A stretch of DNA of 32,780 nt, taken from Aeromicrobium sp. (GTDB lineage Bacteria > Actinomycetota > Coriobacteriia > Anaerosomatales > Anaerosomataceae). The stretch covers positions 1-32,780 of the forward strand of contig JADIIM010000022.1 in assembly GCA_015351705.1 (NCBI GenBank), in the 5' to 3' direction. Shown here piece after piece: positions 1-7,198 of this stretch. Both the position numbers and the translations under genes were made by a program. Positions within the stretch are counted from its first letter, which is position 1. Each line of letters starts with the position of its first letter. A model generated the notes under the pieces. That model was given only the letters and a program-made list of their open reading frames with translations. It was not told the DNA's origin and searched no databases.

Positions 1-312
1 CTCGGCGGCGATGGCCCGCGCGAGCGGCGCGTAGGAGCGGGGATCCACGCGGCCACCGGGGTACAGCACGAGGCCGGTCGTCGGTGCATCGCCGGCTGGC
101 TCGAACAACCATCCGGTCGCAAGCGTCGTCACGGAGACGTCCGGCCCGCTCTCAAGCGCATCGATCGCCTCGGGAAGAGGGCCGAGCGGGTTCGACGCCC
201 AGATGACGAAACCGGCCACCGCGATCGTGAGCAGGACGAAGAAGACCAGGGCGGCGGCACGGACCGTGCCACGCTCGATGAGGTGCAGTCGCCGTTCGAC
301 ACCGAAGGCCAT
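1..312 (-). CDS. Alpha/beta hydrolase, N-terminal part (runs off the left edge)
   Basis: The minus strand is open from an ATG at 312-310 to the window edge, giving 104 residues. The N-terminus is basic and is followed by one hydrophobic segment at about residues 23-42 (VFFVLLTIAVAGFVIWA), so the protein is probably a membrane-anchored enzyme facing outward. The segment LVLYPGGRVDPRSYAPLARA near the visible end matches the start of the alpha/beta-hydrolase fold in Abhydrolase_5-type proteins, where the first core strand ends in a PGG turn. The nucleophile elbow lies outside the window, so the reaction cannot be named. A weak GGAG precedes the ATG. It is divergent from the response regulator at 487, with a 174-bp spacer in which no clear promoter is visible. 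The family call is fairly sure; the substrate is unknown. Confidence 0.72.
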   Translation of the reverse strand, partial: MAFGVERRLHLIERGTVRAAALVFFVLLTIAVAGFVIWASNPLGPLPEAIDALESGPDVSVTTLATGWLFEPAGDAPTTGLVLYPGGRVDPRSYAPLARAIAAE

Positions 313-486
313 CTCGCTCCGTTCGTCGGAAAGGTGGGTTGGCGTGCGCGCGCACGTCGAGTAGTATCGCGCCTGGGCACGCTGTTTGCACCTGTGCGCC
401 CGGAAGCAGGTCGCCTCGGGGGATGCGACACGCAGTCCGGACCGAAGGACAGTGGCGCACGGGTCGTGCGTGAAGAAGGGGTGCAC

Positions 487-858
487 ATGGCGCGACGCAT
501 CCTCCTTGTGGAGGACAACCCTCAGAACCGGTACTTGATGACCTATCTGCTGGAGAGCAAGGGTCACGTGGTCGATGTCGCCGAGGACGGCGAGCAGGCA
601 CTCACGATCCTTGAAGACCAGGTGCCCGACCTCATCTTGATGGACATGCAGCTTCCCAGGGTGGACGGCTACGAGGCCACACGGCGCATCAAGGCCGACG
701 ATCGTCTGCGCTCCGTGCCGCTGGTGGCGCTCACCGCCCACTCGATGAAGGGCGACCGCGCCCGTGCGGTGGATGCCGGCTGCGACGCGTTCGTGAGCAA
801 GCCGGTCGATGCCGAGGAGATCCTTGCGCTCGTGGAGCGCATGACCGCCACCACGTGA
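487..858 (+). CDS. Single-domain response regulator (CheY/DivK type)
   Basis: The 123-residue protein is a lone receiver domain with no output domain. The acidic pocket is E9-D10, the phospho-acceptor is D53 in LILMDMQLP, the switch threonine is T83 in LVALTAHS and the conserved lysine is K105 in VSKPVD. This is a complete active set, so it should accept a phosphoryl group from a histidine kinase and work by protein-protein contact. The sequence most resembles the DivK-like stand-alone regulators that often accompany hybrid kinases. The start at ATG 487 is chosen because the receiver fold begins directly after it and GAAGGGG lies just upstream. An upstream in-frame extension exists but does not look like protein. 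No kinase is adjacent, so the partner must be encoded elsewhere. It stands alone, followed by the SRP RNA. Confidence 0.88.
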   Translation: MARRILLVEDNPQNRYLMTYLLESKGHVVDVAEDGEQALTILEDQVPDLILMDMQLPRVDGYEATRRIKADDRLRSVPLVALTAHSMKGDRARAVDAGCDAFVSKPVDAEEILALVERMTATT

Positions 859-906
859 TCCGGGCGACTCCGGCCCCGCACACTCGCGCGGGCCCTCCCG
901 ACCCCC

Positions 907-912
907 TATACT
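907..912 (+). promoter_or_regulatory. -10 box of the SRP RNA promoter
   Basis: TATACT lies about 16 bases before the first paired base of the SRP RNA and within the only A/T-rich spot of the spacer. A transcript from here would begin close to 919-921. No good -35 hexamer is visible at the usual distance. The assignment rests on position and on the near-consensus hexamer. Confidence 0.5.
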
Positions 913-927
913 GATGCTCTGCGCCCG

Positions 928-1044
928 GCGCTCCGGTCCGGGTCTCGGGCGGCGGTACGTCGTGAACCTGGTCAGGTCCGGAAGGAAGCAGCCATAAGCG
1001 GCCTCTGCCGGGTGTCCGAGGCTCGGACCCGAGCGCCGGAGCGC
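928..1044 (+). ncRNA. ffs: Signal recognition particle RNA, bacterial small (4.5S-like) type
   Basis: The segment contains the highly conserved SRP helix 8 core, with GGTCAGGTCCGGAAGGAAGC at about 969-988 followed by AGCCA, which is nearly the same as in E. coli 4.5S RNA. The flanks are complementary: GCGCTCCGG at 928-936 pairs with CCGGAGCGC at 1036-1044, and GGTCCGGGTCTCGG pairs imperfectly with the matching region near 1018-1033, giving one long hairpin. There is no Alu domain, so this is the short form. It binds Ffh and directs membrane proteins to the translocon. The ends are set by the outermost helix and may be off by several bases. The gene sits just upstream of dnaX. Confidence 0.93.
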
Positions 1045-1048
1045 GCAC

Positions 1049-1065
1049 GGCGGCCTGTCGCCGCC
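1049..1065 (+). terminator. Short GC hairpin after the SRP RNA (possible terminator)
   Basis: GGCGGC pairs with GCCGCC around a 5-base loop immediately after the SRP RNA. It has the position of a terminator, but the stem is only 6 bp and there is no T-run, so function is uncertain. Confidence 0.3.
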
Positions 1066-1107
1066 TGACACGTCCGCAATCACGCCCTCGCGAGGAGCGC
1101 GCACCGT

Positions 1108-2898
1108 ATGGCCCATCTGTCCTGGTATCGCAAGTACCGGCCGCAGACCTTCTCCGACGTGGTCGGCCAGGAGCACATCGAGCGCACGCTCAGCAACGCC
1201 GTGTCCGAGGGGACCGTGTCCCATCTCTACCTGTTCACCGGCCCGCGCGGCACCGGGAAGACGACCACGGCGCGCATCCTTGCCAAGGCGCTCAACTGCG
1301 AGCAGGGGCCCACGCCGAAGCCGGACGACACGTGCGACCAGTGCCGTGCGATCGCCGATGGCGTGCACCCCGATGTCCAGGAACTCGACGCGGCCTCGCG
1401 CCGCGGCATCGATGACGTTCGCGAGCAGATCATCGGGCGAGTGAGCTTCGCGCCATCGCGAGGGACCTGGAAGGTCTACATCATCGACGAGGTGCACATG
1501 CTCACGCGCGAGGCGTTCAACGCCTTGCTCAAGACCTTCGAGGAGCCACCGCCCAACACGATCTTCATCCTTGCCACCACCGATCCGCACAAGGTGCCGG
1601 AGACGATCCACTCCCGGTGCCAGCGGTTCGACTTCCGCCGCATCTCGGTGGAGGACATCGTCGGGCGCCTGCGCCACATCGCCGATGCCGAGGGCGTGAA
1701 CGTGCCCGACGGCGCGCTCACGCTCATCGCGCGACACGCCCGCGGCGGACTGCGCGACGCGATCGCCACGCTCGAGCAACTCGCATCCTTCGGCGGCGGC
1801 GTGATCGCGCTCGACGACGTCGAGGGCCTCCTCGGCGAGGTGGATGCCGAGCTGCTGTTCGGGGCGACCGAGCTGATCATCGAGCGAGACGTGGCCGCGG
1901 CGTTCCGGCTGGTTGCCCGGCTCGCCGAAGAGGGCATCGACATGTCCGAGTTCGTGAAGGGGCTCGTGCGCCACATGCGCGACCTCTTCGTGATCGCGGC
2001 GGTGGGGGCCGATGGCGCCGTGGACACCACGAGTGAGGACCTCGGCCGCATCGAGAGCCAGGCCGCGCGGCTGGGGGCAGAGCGCACCGCTCGCGTGCTC
2101 GACGTCCTGGCGCGGCTGACCACCGAACTGCGCTACGCCGCGGACCAGCGCCTTACCGTGGAGGTCGCCCTCACGCGCATGGCCCGCCCGCAGGCCGACC
2201 TGACCCTGGAGGCGCTCGCCGAGCGGGTCACCGCGCTCGAGGCCGGGGCGCCCATCCGTGAGATGCTCGCGCCGGCGCCGGTCGTCCCACAGCCCGCTTC
2301 CCCGGCGAAGGCGTCCAAGCCGGCTCGGGCCGAGTCGTCCCCACCCGCGGTGAAGGCCGGAGAGGATGCCGCCGCGCCGCCCGGTGCGGCCGAGGCGTCT
2401 ACGCCGCCGCGCGCGGAGGCTCCGGCCGGCGGCCTGGACGTCGCTGCGGTCAAGCGGGCATGGCCCGCCGTTCTCGCCGAGTTCAAGAAGGTGCGCCCGT
2501 CGCGCTCGCACCTGTTCGCCGGCACCGAGGTGGAGCTCGCCGACGGCACGTTGGTGATCGAGTTCCCCGCGGACCAGGCGTTCGCGATGAAGCTCGCCGC
2601 CGAGGGCGATACCCTTGAGCTGTTGCGTCGTAGCACCGCAAGCGTGCTCGGCGTGGAACCGGCGATCGAGTCTCGCCTCGGCCGCGCTGGTTCCTCCGAC
2701 GGGAGCCGGGCGGTCCCCGCGCAGGCGCCTGTCGAGCCGGGAGCGGCGCCGGACACGGCGGCATCGGTCGGACCGGCACAGGACGGCGGGTCCACAGCCG
2801 CTGAAGGTTCCGCGCCCGAGGCGCCCGCGGGCCTGGAGGCGCAGGTCATCGCCGAGCTCGGCGCCGAGATCATCGAGGACGTCACACCCGAGAGTTAG
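1108..2898 (+). CDS. dnaX: DNA polymerase III subunits gamma/tau
   Basis: This is the 596-residue clamp-loader ATPase that loads the sliding clamp and couples the polymerase to the helicase. Residues 1-180 show the classic DnaX start (WYRKYRPQTFSDVVGQ), Walker A GPRGTGKT at 45-52, Walker B IIDEVHML at about 127-134, the sensor region LATTDPHKVPETI and the SRCQRFDFRR arginine-finger element. The zinc module is incomplete: C64, C76 and C79 are present, but the position of the usual second cysteine (73) is Asp. From about residue 365 the protein becomes an Ala/Pro-rich linker and then a C-terminal domain (about 435-505), as in full-length tau. GAGGAG precedes the ATG at a good distance. No clear slippery heptamer for gamma was seen. 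It starts the dnaX-ybaB-recR cluster common in bacteria. Confidence 0.97.
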   Translation: MAHLSWYRKYRPQTFSDVVGQEHIERTLSNAVSEGTVSHLYLFTGPRGTGKTTTARILAKALNCEQGPTPKPDDTCDQCRAIADGVHPDVQELDAASRRGIDDVREQIIGRVSFAPSRGTWKVYIIDEVHMLTREAFNALLKTFEEPPPNTIFILATTDPHKVPETIHSRCQRFDFRRISVEDIVGRLRHIADAEGVNVPDGALTLIARHARGGLRDAIATLEQLASFGGGVIALDDVEGLLGEVDAELLFGATELIIERDVAAAFRLVARLAEEGIDMSEFVKGLVRHMRDLFVIAAVGADGAVDTTSEDLGRIESQAARLGAERTARVLDVLARLTTELRYAADQRLTVEVALTRMARPQADLTLEALAERVTALEAGAPIREMLAPAPVVPQPASPAKASKPARAESSPPAVKAGEDAAAPPGAAEASTPPRAEAPAGGLDVAAVKRAWPAVLAEFKKVRPSRSHLFAGTEVELADGTLVIEFPADQAFAMKLAAEGDTLELLRRSTASVLGVEPAIESRLGRAGSSDGSRAVPAQAPVEPGAAPDTAASVGPAQDGGSTAAEGSAPEAPAGLEAQVIAELGAEIIEDVTPES

Positions 2899-2923
2899 GC
2901 TGTTCTCACGGAACGGAGACCCT

Positions 2924-3241
2924 ATGAAGCCGAACATGCAGAACATGATGAAGCAGGCGCAGCGCATGCAGGCCGAGATGGCCCGCGTGCAGGAGGAGCT
3001 CGCTGACGAGCGCGTGGAGGCGTCGGTCGGCGGCGGGGCGGTCAAGGTCGTCATGACCGGTGCGCTCACGGTGGACTCGGTTGCCATCGATGCCTCGGCG
3101 CTCGACCCCGACGACATCGCGATGCTCGAGGACATGGTGGCGGCAGCCGTCAACGAGGCGCTGCGCCAGGCGCAGGACCTCGCTGGCCGGAAGATGAGTG
3201 CCGTCACCGGCGGACTCGGCCTTCCCGGAGGGCTCTTCTAG
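2924..3241 (+). CDS. ybaB: YbaB/EbfC family nucleoid-associated protein
   Basis: The 105-residue protein has the family layout: a Met/Gln-rich N-terminal helix ([20 protein letters not shown]), a central strand region with [11 protein letters not shown], and a C-terminal helix ending in a Gly-rich tail ([10 protein letters not shown]). YbaB forms dimers that bind DNA and is nearly always found between dnaX and recR, as here. The start at 2924 is chosen for CGGAGAC just upstream and for the family N-terminus; two further Met codons follow closely. The recR start lies 2 bases after its stop, so the two are probably translated together. Confidence 0.95.
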   Translation: MKPNMQNMMKQAQRMQAEMARVQEELADERVEASVGGGAVKVVMTGALTVDSVAIDASALDPDDIAMLEDMVAAAVNEALRQAQDLAGRKMSAVTGGLGLPGGLF

Positions 3242-3243
3242 CC

Positions 3244-3843
3244 ATGGCGCTCTACGCGCAGCCGATCGTCCGCCTGCTCGAGGAGCTCGAGCGGCTACCC
3301 GGCATCGGCCCCAAGTCGGCGCAGCGTCTCGCGTATCACATCCTGCGCGGGGACGCCGACGCGGCCGAGCGGCTGGCCGAGGCGATCGTGGAGGTCAAGC
3401 GCAAGGTGCGCTTCTGCGCACGGTGCTTCAACTTCGCCGAGGGCGAACTGTGCGAGATCTGCGACGACCCACGCCGTGACCTGTCGGCGCTGTGCGTCGT
3501 GGAGGAGCCCCGGGACGTCGTCGCCATCGAACGGACGGGGGAGTTCCGGGGCACGTACCACGTCCTGCAGGGCGCGATATCGCCCATCGACGGCATCGGG
3601 CCGGATCAACTGCGCGTACGCGAGCTTGTCTCGCGGCTCGGCGAGAGCGACGTGACCGAGGTCATCGTCGCCACCGACCCCGACATCGAGGGCGAGACCA
3701 CGGCGCTGTACATCGCCCGGCTGATCAAGCCCCTGGGGATCCGCGTCACACGGATCGCGTCCGGCCTGCCGGTGGGTGGAGACCTCGAATTCGCCGACGA
3801 GGTGACGCTCGGGCGTGCGCTCGAGGCGCGTCGGGACATGTGA
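3244..3843 (+). CDS. recR: Recombination mediator protein RecR
   Basis: The 199-residue protein matches the usual RecR length. An N-terminal helix-hairpin-helix ([17 protein letters not shown], residues 18-34) is followed by a C4 zinc finger (C58, C61, C70, C73) and a Toprim domain from about 81 to 175 with [12 protein letters not shown] and [15 protein letters not shown]. RecR works with RecO and RecF to load RecA on SSB-coated single-stranded DNA in gap repair. It is the last gene of the dnaX-ybaB-recR cluster. A 176-bp spacer without a recognisable gene separates it from the por genes, and no strong terminator was seen there. Confidence 0.97.
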   Translation: MALYAQPIVRLLEELERLPGIGPKSAQRLAYHILRGDADAAERLAEAIVEVKRKVRFCARCFNFAEGELCEICDDPRRDLSALCVVEEPRDVVAIERTGEFRGTYHVLQGAISPIDGIGPDQLRVRELVSRLGESDVTEVIVATDPDIEGETTALYIARLIKPLGIRVTRIASGLPVGGDLEFADEVTLGRALEARRDM

Positions 3844-4019
3844 TTTACAGTTTCTTGCTACCGTTCACCGATTCGCGTCCACCACTCGCAGGCGCAGGTG
3901 CACCGCTCGCCGCCACTGCGCCCGTATCCTGTAACGGCTCACCTGCTCCCGCCCGTTTCCTGGCGCACATCCCGCATCGGACGTGAGGCGGCAGCACTAT
4001 CTGGAGGAAGGGGAGATCC

Positions 4020-4595
4020 ATGCAGCAGCTGACGGAGATCCGTTGGCATGCGAGAGCCGGCCAGGGTGCCGTCACGGCGGCCAAAGTCGTCGCCGAGACC
4101 GCGCTGGCCGCGGACCAGTATCTCCAGGCCATGCCTGAGTACGGTCCGGAGCGCATGGGCGCGCCGATCAAGGCGTTCACGCGCATCAGCTCCGAGCCGA
4201 TCGAGATCCACTGCAACATCGAGGAGCCCGACATCGTCATCGTTCTGGACGACTCGCTGCTCGAGATCATCGACGTCGCCGAGGGCATCCACCCCGAAGG
4301 CGCCATCATCGTCAACACGTGCACGCCCCCCGAGCAGGTCCGCACCGCCCTCGGCGTGGCAGACTCGGTCAAGGTGGCGTGTGTCGACGCTTCCGGCATC
4401 GCGCTCGACACCATCAAGCGGGACATCCCCAACACCCCGATGGTGGGTGCCCTGATCAAGGTGGCAGGCGTCGTTGACATGGACTCGTTCAAGGGCCTGC
4501 TCGCCAAGAACCTGTCGAAGAAGTTCGGCCAGGAGATGATCGACGCCAACTGGGCCTCGGTCGACCGCGCGTACGAGGAGGTGACCGTGGCATGA
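4020..4595 (+). CDS. porC: Pyruvate:ferredoxin oxidoreductase, gamma subunit
   Basis: The 191-residue protein opens with the gamma-subunit signature IRWHARAGQGAVTAAKVVAE (residues 7-26) and contains QAMPEYGPERMGAPIKAFTRIS and the late LIKVAGVVDMDSF segment, as in domain III of 2-oxoacid:ferredoxin oxidoreductases. It is part of the four-subunit complex that converts pyruvate and CoA to acetyl-CoA, CO2 and reduced ferredoxin, or the reverse. GGAGGAAGGGGA lies directly before the ATG. The stop overlaps the start of the delta gene in an ATGA. Order gamma-delta-alpha-beta is the classic archaeal/thermophile-style arrangement. The spacer upstream (3844-4019) holds a possible TATCCT but no convincing promoter. 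Confidence 0.92.
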   Translation: MQQLTEIRWHARAGQGAVTAAKVVAETALAADQYLQAMPEYGPERMGAPIKAFTRISSEPIEIHCNIEEPDIVIVLDDSLLEIIDVAEGIHPEGAIIVNTCTPPEQVRTALGVADSVKVACVDASGIALDTIKRDIPNTPMVGALIKVAGVVDMDSFKGLLAKNLSKKFGQEMIDANWASVDRAYEEVTVA

Positions 4596-4912
4596 AGTGG
4601 GACATCTCCCAGATGAGCGAGTGGACGTACAAGGACTTCCCGCCGGCGGCCGTGATCCCCGAGGCGGGCAACAGCCACTACTACATCACCGGCGGTTGGC
4701 GCAGCGAGCGTCCGGTCCGCAGTGACGAGAAGTGCACCCAGTGCCTGCTGTGCTGGATCGTGTGCCCCGACACATCGGTCATGGTCGCCGACGAGAAGGT
4801 CGTCGACTTCGATCTCGACCATTGCAAGGGCTGCGGCATCTGCGCGCAGGTCTGCCCGGTCGACGCGATCGACATGGTCCCTGAAGGCTGCGACCTGCCG
4901 GGGGTGAAGTAG
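4592..4912 (+). CDS. porD: Pyruvate:ferredoxin oxidoreductase, delta (2x[4Fe-4S]) subunit
   Basis: The 106-residue protein is a bacterial-type ferredoxin domain with two complete cluster motifs: C48, C51, C54, C58 and C78, C81, C84, C88. Its N-terminal 45 residues, with WTYKDFPPAAVIPEAGNS and TGGWRSERPV, are typical of PorD and position it against the other subunits. It moves electrons from the thiamine-diphosphate site to external ferredoxin. The start overlaps the gamma stop (ATGA), and the alpha start directly follows its TAG, so expression is probably coupled along the operon. Confidence 0.94.
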   Translation: MKWDISQMSEWTYKDFPPAAVIPEAGNSHYYITGGWRSERPVRSDEKCTQCLLCWIVCPDTSVMVADEKVVDFDLDHCKGCGICAQVCPVDAIDMVPEGCDLPGVK

Positions 4913-6109
4913 ATGCCCGAGCACAAGACACTCGCCGCCACCGGCAACTCGGTCGTCGCCGAGGCGATGCGCCAGTGCAAGCCCGACGTGGTGGCGGCCT
5001 ACCCGATCACGCCGCAGACGACGATCGTCGAGGAGTTCGCGGCGTTCGTGGCCAAGGGTAAGACGCACTGTGAGTATGTGACCGTCGAAAGCGAGCACTC
5101 GGCGATGAGCGCGTGCATCGGCGCTTCGGCGGCCGGGGCCCGCGTCATGACCGCCACCGCCTCACAGGGCCTCGCGCTCATGTGGGAGGAACTCTACATC
5201 GCGAGCGGCATGCGTCTGCCGATCGTCATGGCCAACGCCAACCGCGCGCTCTCCGCGCCGATCAACATCCACTGCGATCACAGCGACATCATGGGCGCGC
5301 GCGACGCGGGATGGGTCACGCTGTTCGCCGAGACCGCGCAGGAGGCGTACGACAACACCATCATGTCGGTGCGTATCGCCGAGCACCCTGACGTGCTCCT
5401 GCCGGTCATGAGTTGCCTGGACGGCTTCATCACCACGCACTCGATCGATCGCGTCTCGGTCATGGACGACGAATCGATCGCCGGTTTCGTGGGCGACTAC
5501 GAGCCGCAGAACGCGCTGCTCGATACCGACAACCCGGTGGCGCACGGCAACTTCTCCGGGCTCGGCGGTCCGTACTTCGAGTTCAAGAAGCAGCAGCGCG
5601 AGGCGATCGAGAACTCCCGTGCGGTCATCAAGTCCGTGGGCGAGGAGTACAGCGCGCTGTCCGGTCGTCCGTTCGACGTCATCGAGACCTGGGGCATGGA
5701 AGACGCCGAGGTCGCGGTGGTGGTCATCGGCTCGACCGCCGGCAACGCCCGGACGGTCGCCCGCCACCTGCGCGCCGACGGCAAGAAGGTCGGTGTGGTC
5801 AAGGTGCGCGTCTGGCGTCCGTTCCCGTACGCGGAGATCGCCGCGGCGCTCAAGGGGCTGAAGGCTGTTGCGGTCCTCGATCGCTCTGAGTCCTTCGGCG
5901 CCGAGGGCGGTCCGCTGTTCCTCGAGGTCCGCAGCGCACTCTACGACCTCGCCGAGCGCGTTCCGGTCGTCAACTACATCTACGGCCTCGGCGGCTCGGA
6001 TGTGAAGCTCGAGCTCATCGAGCAGGTGTTCACCGACCTTGCCGACATCGCCGCGGGTGCCGCGGCTCCCGCCGGGCTGGTCTACCTCGGCGCGCGAGAG
6101 GAGGCGTAA
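4913..6109 (+). CDS. porA: Pyruvate:ferredoxin oxidoreductase, alpha subunit
   Basis: The 398-residue protein carries the alpha-subunit hallmarks: AAYPITPQTTIVEE (about residues 28-41), the YVTVESEHSAMSACIGASAAGARVMTATASQGL region (domain I active-site and CoA-facing part) and the pyruvate-type PINIHCDHSDIMGARDAGW motif near 116-134. The second half holds VVVIGSTAGNARTVA and VRVWRPFPY, as in domain II. Motif choice favours pyruvate over branched-chain or 2-oxoglutarate substrates, but specificity is inferred. It directly abuts porD and is followed 3 bases later by porB. Confidence 0.94.
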   Translation: MPEHKTLAATGNSVVAEAMRQCKPDVVAAYPITPQTTIVEEFAAFVAKGKTHCEYVTVESEHSAMSACIGASAAGARVMTATASQGLALMWEELYIASGMRLPIVMANANRALSAPINIHCDHSDIMGARDAGWVTLFAETAQEAYDNTIMSVRIAEHPDVLLPVMSCLDGFITTHSIDRVSVMDDESIAGFVGDYEPQNALLDTDNPVAHGNFSGLGGPYFEFKKQQREAIENSRAVIKSVGEEYSALSGRPFDVIETWGMEDAEVAVVVIGSTAGNARTVARHLRADGKKVGVVKVRVWRPFPYAEIAAALKGLKAVAVLDRSESFGAEGGPLFLEVRSALYDLAERVPVVNYIYGLGGSDVKLELIEQVFTDLADIAAGAAAPAGLVYLGAREEA

Positions 6110-6112
6110 GCC

Positions 6113-7045
6113 ATGGCGAATCTGAAGGAACTCACGCATCGCGAGGACCGTCTGGCCGGCGGCCACCGCCTGTGCGCCGGATGCGGGGCGTCGATCGCCG
6201 TGCGGCAGGTGCTGCTCGGGGCCGGCGAGGATCCGGTCGTGGTGGGTTGTGCCACCGGGTGCCTCGAGGTCTCGACCACGATCTACCCCTACTCCTCGTG
6301 GAAGACCCCGTTCATCCACAACGCGTTCGAGAACTCCTCGGCGACGATCTCCGGTGTGGAGGCCGCTTTCAACGGCCTGAAGCGCGCCGGCAAGATCGAC
6401 CCCGACAAGAAGGTCCGCTTCGTCGCCTTCGGCGGTGACGGCGGCACGTACGACATCGGACTACAGGCGCTTTCCGGCGCTATGGAGCGCGGGCACGACA
6501 TGGTGTACGTCTGCTACGACAATGGCGCGTACATGAACACCGGCATCCAGCGCTCCTCGGCCACGCCGAAGGGCGCGTGGGCGACCACAGCCGAGGTGGG
6601 CAGCGCTCAGCCGGGCAAGCAGCAGAAGCGCAAGGACCTCACCGCGATCATCGCCGCCCACGGCGTTCCGTACGTGGCGCAGGCGTCGGTCTCGCACTGG
6701 AAGGACCTCACCACCAAGGCCGAGAAGGCGTTCAACACCCCCGGTGCTGCGTTCATCAACGTCTTCGCGCCCTGCCCGCGCGGCTGGCGCACGCCGTCGA
6801 GCGCGACGATCGAGATCGCCAAGAGCGCCGTGCAGACCGGCTTCTGGCCGCTGTACGAGGTGGAAGACGGCGTGTGGCGTCAGACGGTCAAGGTGCACAA
6901 CCGCAAGCCGGTCGAGGAGTTCTTGAAGCCGCAGGGCCGGTTCAAGCACCTGTTCGCCCCCGGCAACGAGGCGTTGCTCGCGGAGATCCAGGCCGACGTG
7001 GACCGCTCGTGGGACCAACTGCTGGCACGCTGCTCGCAGGACTGA
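6113..7045 (+). CDS. porB: Pyruvate:ferredoxin oxidoreductase, beta (thiamine diphosphate) subunit
   Basis: The 310-residue protein binds thiamine diphosphate and the proximal 4Fe-4S cluster. The TPP motif runs from GGDGGTYDIGLQALSGAMER (residues 107-126) to the YDNGAYMNTG element near 135-144. Candidate cluster ligands are C21 and C24 in RLCAGCG, C46 or C50, and C221 in FAPCPRGW, matching the known beta-subunit pattern. It ends the porCDAB operon, and a perfect 16-bp hairpin lies 29 bases after the stop. Confidence 0.95.
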   Translation: MANLKELTHREDRLAGGHRLCAGCGASIAVRQVLLGAGEDPVVVGCATGCLEVSTTIYPYSSWKTPFIHNAFENSSATISGVEAAFNGLKRAGKIDPDKKVRFVAFGGDGGTYDIGLQALSGAMERGHDMVYVCYDNGAYMNTGIQRSSATPKGAWATTAEVGSAQPGKQQKRKDLTAIIAAHGVPYVAQASVSHWKDLTTKAEKAFNTPGAAFINVFAPCPRGWRTPSSATIEIAKSAVQTGFWPLYEVEDGVWRQTVKVHNRKPVEEFLKPQGRFKHLFAPGNEALLAEIQADVDRSWDQLLARCSQD

Positions 7046-7074
7046 GCGCGCGCATCGCAAGCCGGCTCGATCCG

Positions 7075-7109
7075 ATCGGAGCCCCGGCGCTCAGCGCCGG
7101 GGCTCCGAT
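7075..7109 (+). terminator. Strong hairpin terminator of the por operon
   Basis: A perfect 16-bp GC-rich stem with a 3-base TCA loop (arms 7075-7090 and 7094-7109) follows porB. There is no T-run after it, which is usual for intrinsic terminators in high-GC actinobacteria. It separates porB from the HD-GYP gene. Confidence 0.82.
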
Positions 7110-7117
7110 GCTAGAAT
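7109..7117 (+). promoter_or_regulatory. Extended -10 promoter element of the HD-GYP gene
   Basis: TGCTAGAAT has the TGn extension plus a good -10 hexamer (TAGAAT at 7112-7117), directly behind the por terminator. Transcription would begin near 7124. This rules out the in-frame GTG at 7118 as a start and supports the ATG at 7199. The -35 region falls inside the hairpin. Confidence 0.5.
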
Positions 7118-7198
7118 GTGTGTACCGTTGGTCGTGCGCAGCTTGAGAGGCCGAGAGCCCGTGTGTCGTCAGCAGGTCATCGCGAAAGCCCACACTTC

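Noticed and set aside
152-601. Open frames on the minus strand at 129-518 and 152-601
   Set aside because: Low-complexity Arg/Pro/Ser translations. The frame with true homology in this area is the alpha/beta hydrolase ending its reading at the window edge.
2280-2460. Programmed frameshift producing gamma from dnaX
   Set aside because: No A-rich slippery heptamer with a following stem was seen in the linker region.
3845-5098. A 417-codon open frame on the minus strand
   Set aside because: It covers porC and porD in antisense and has no recognisable domain.
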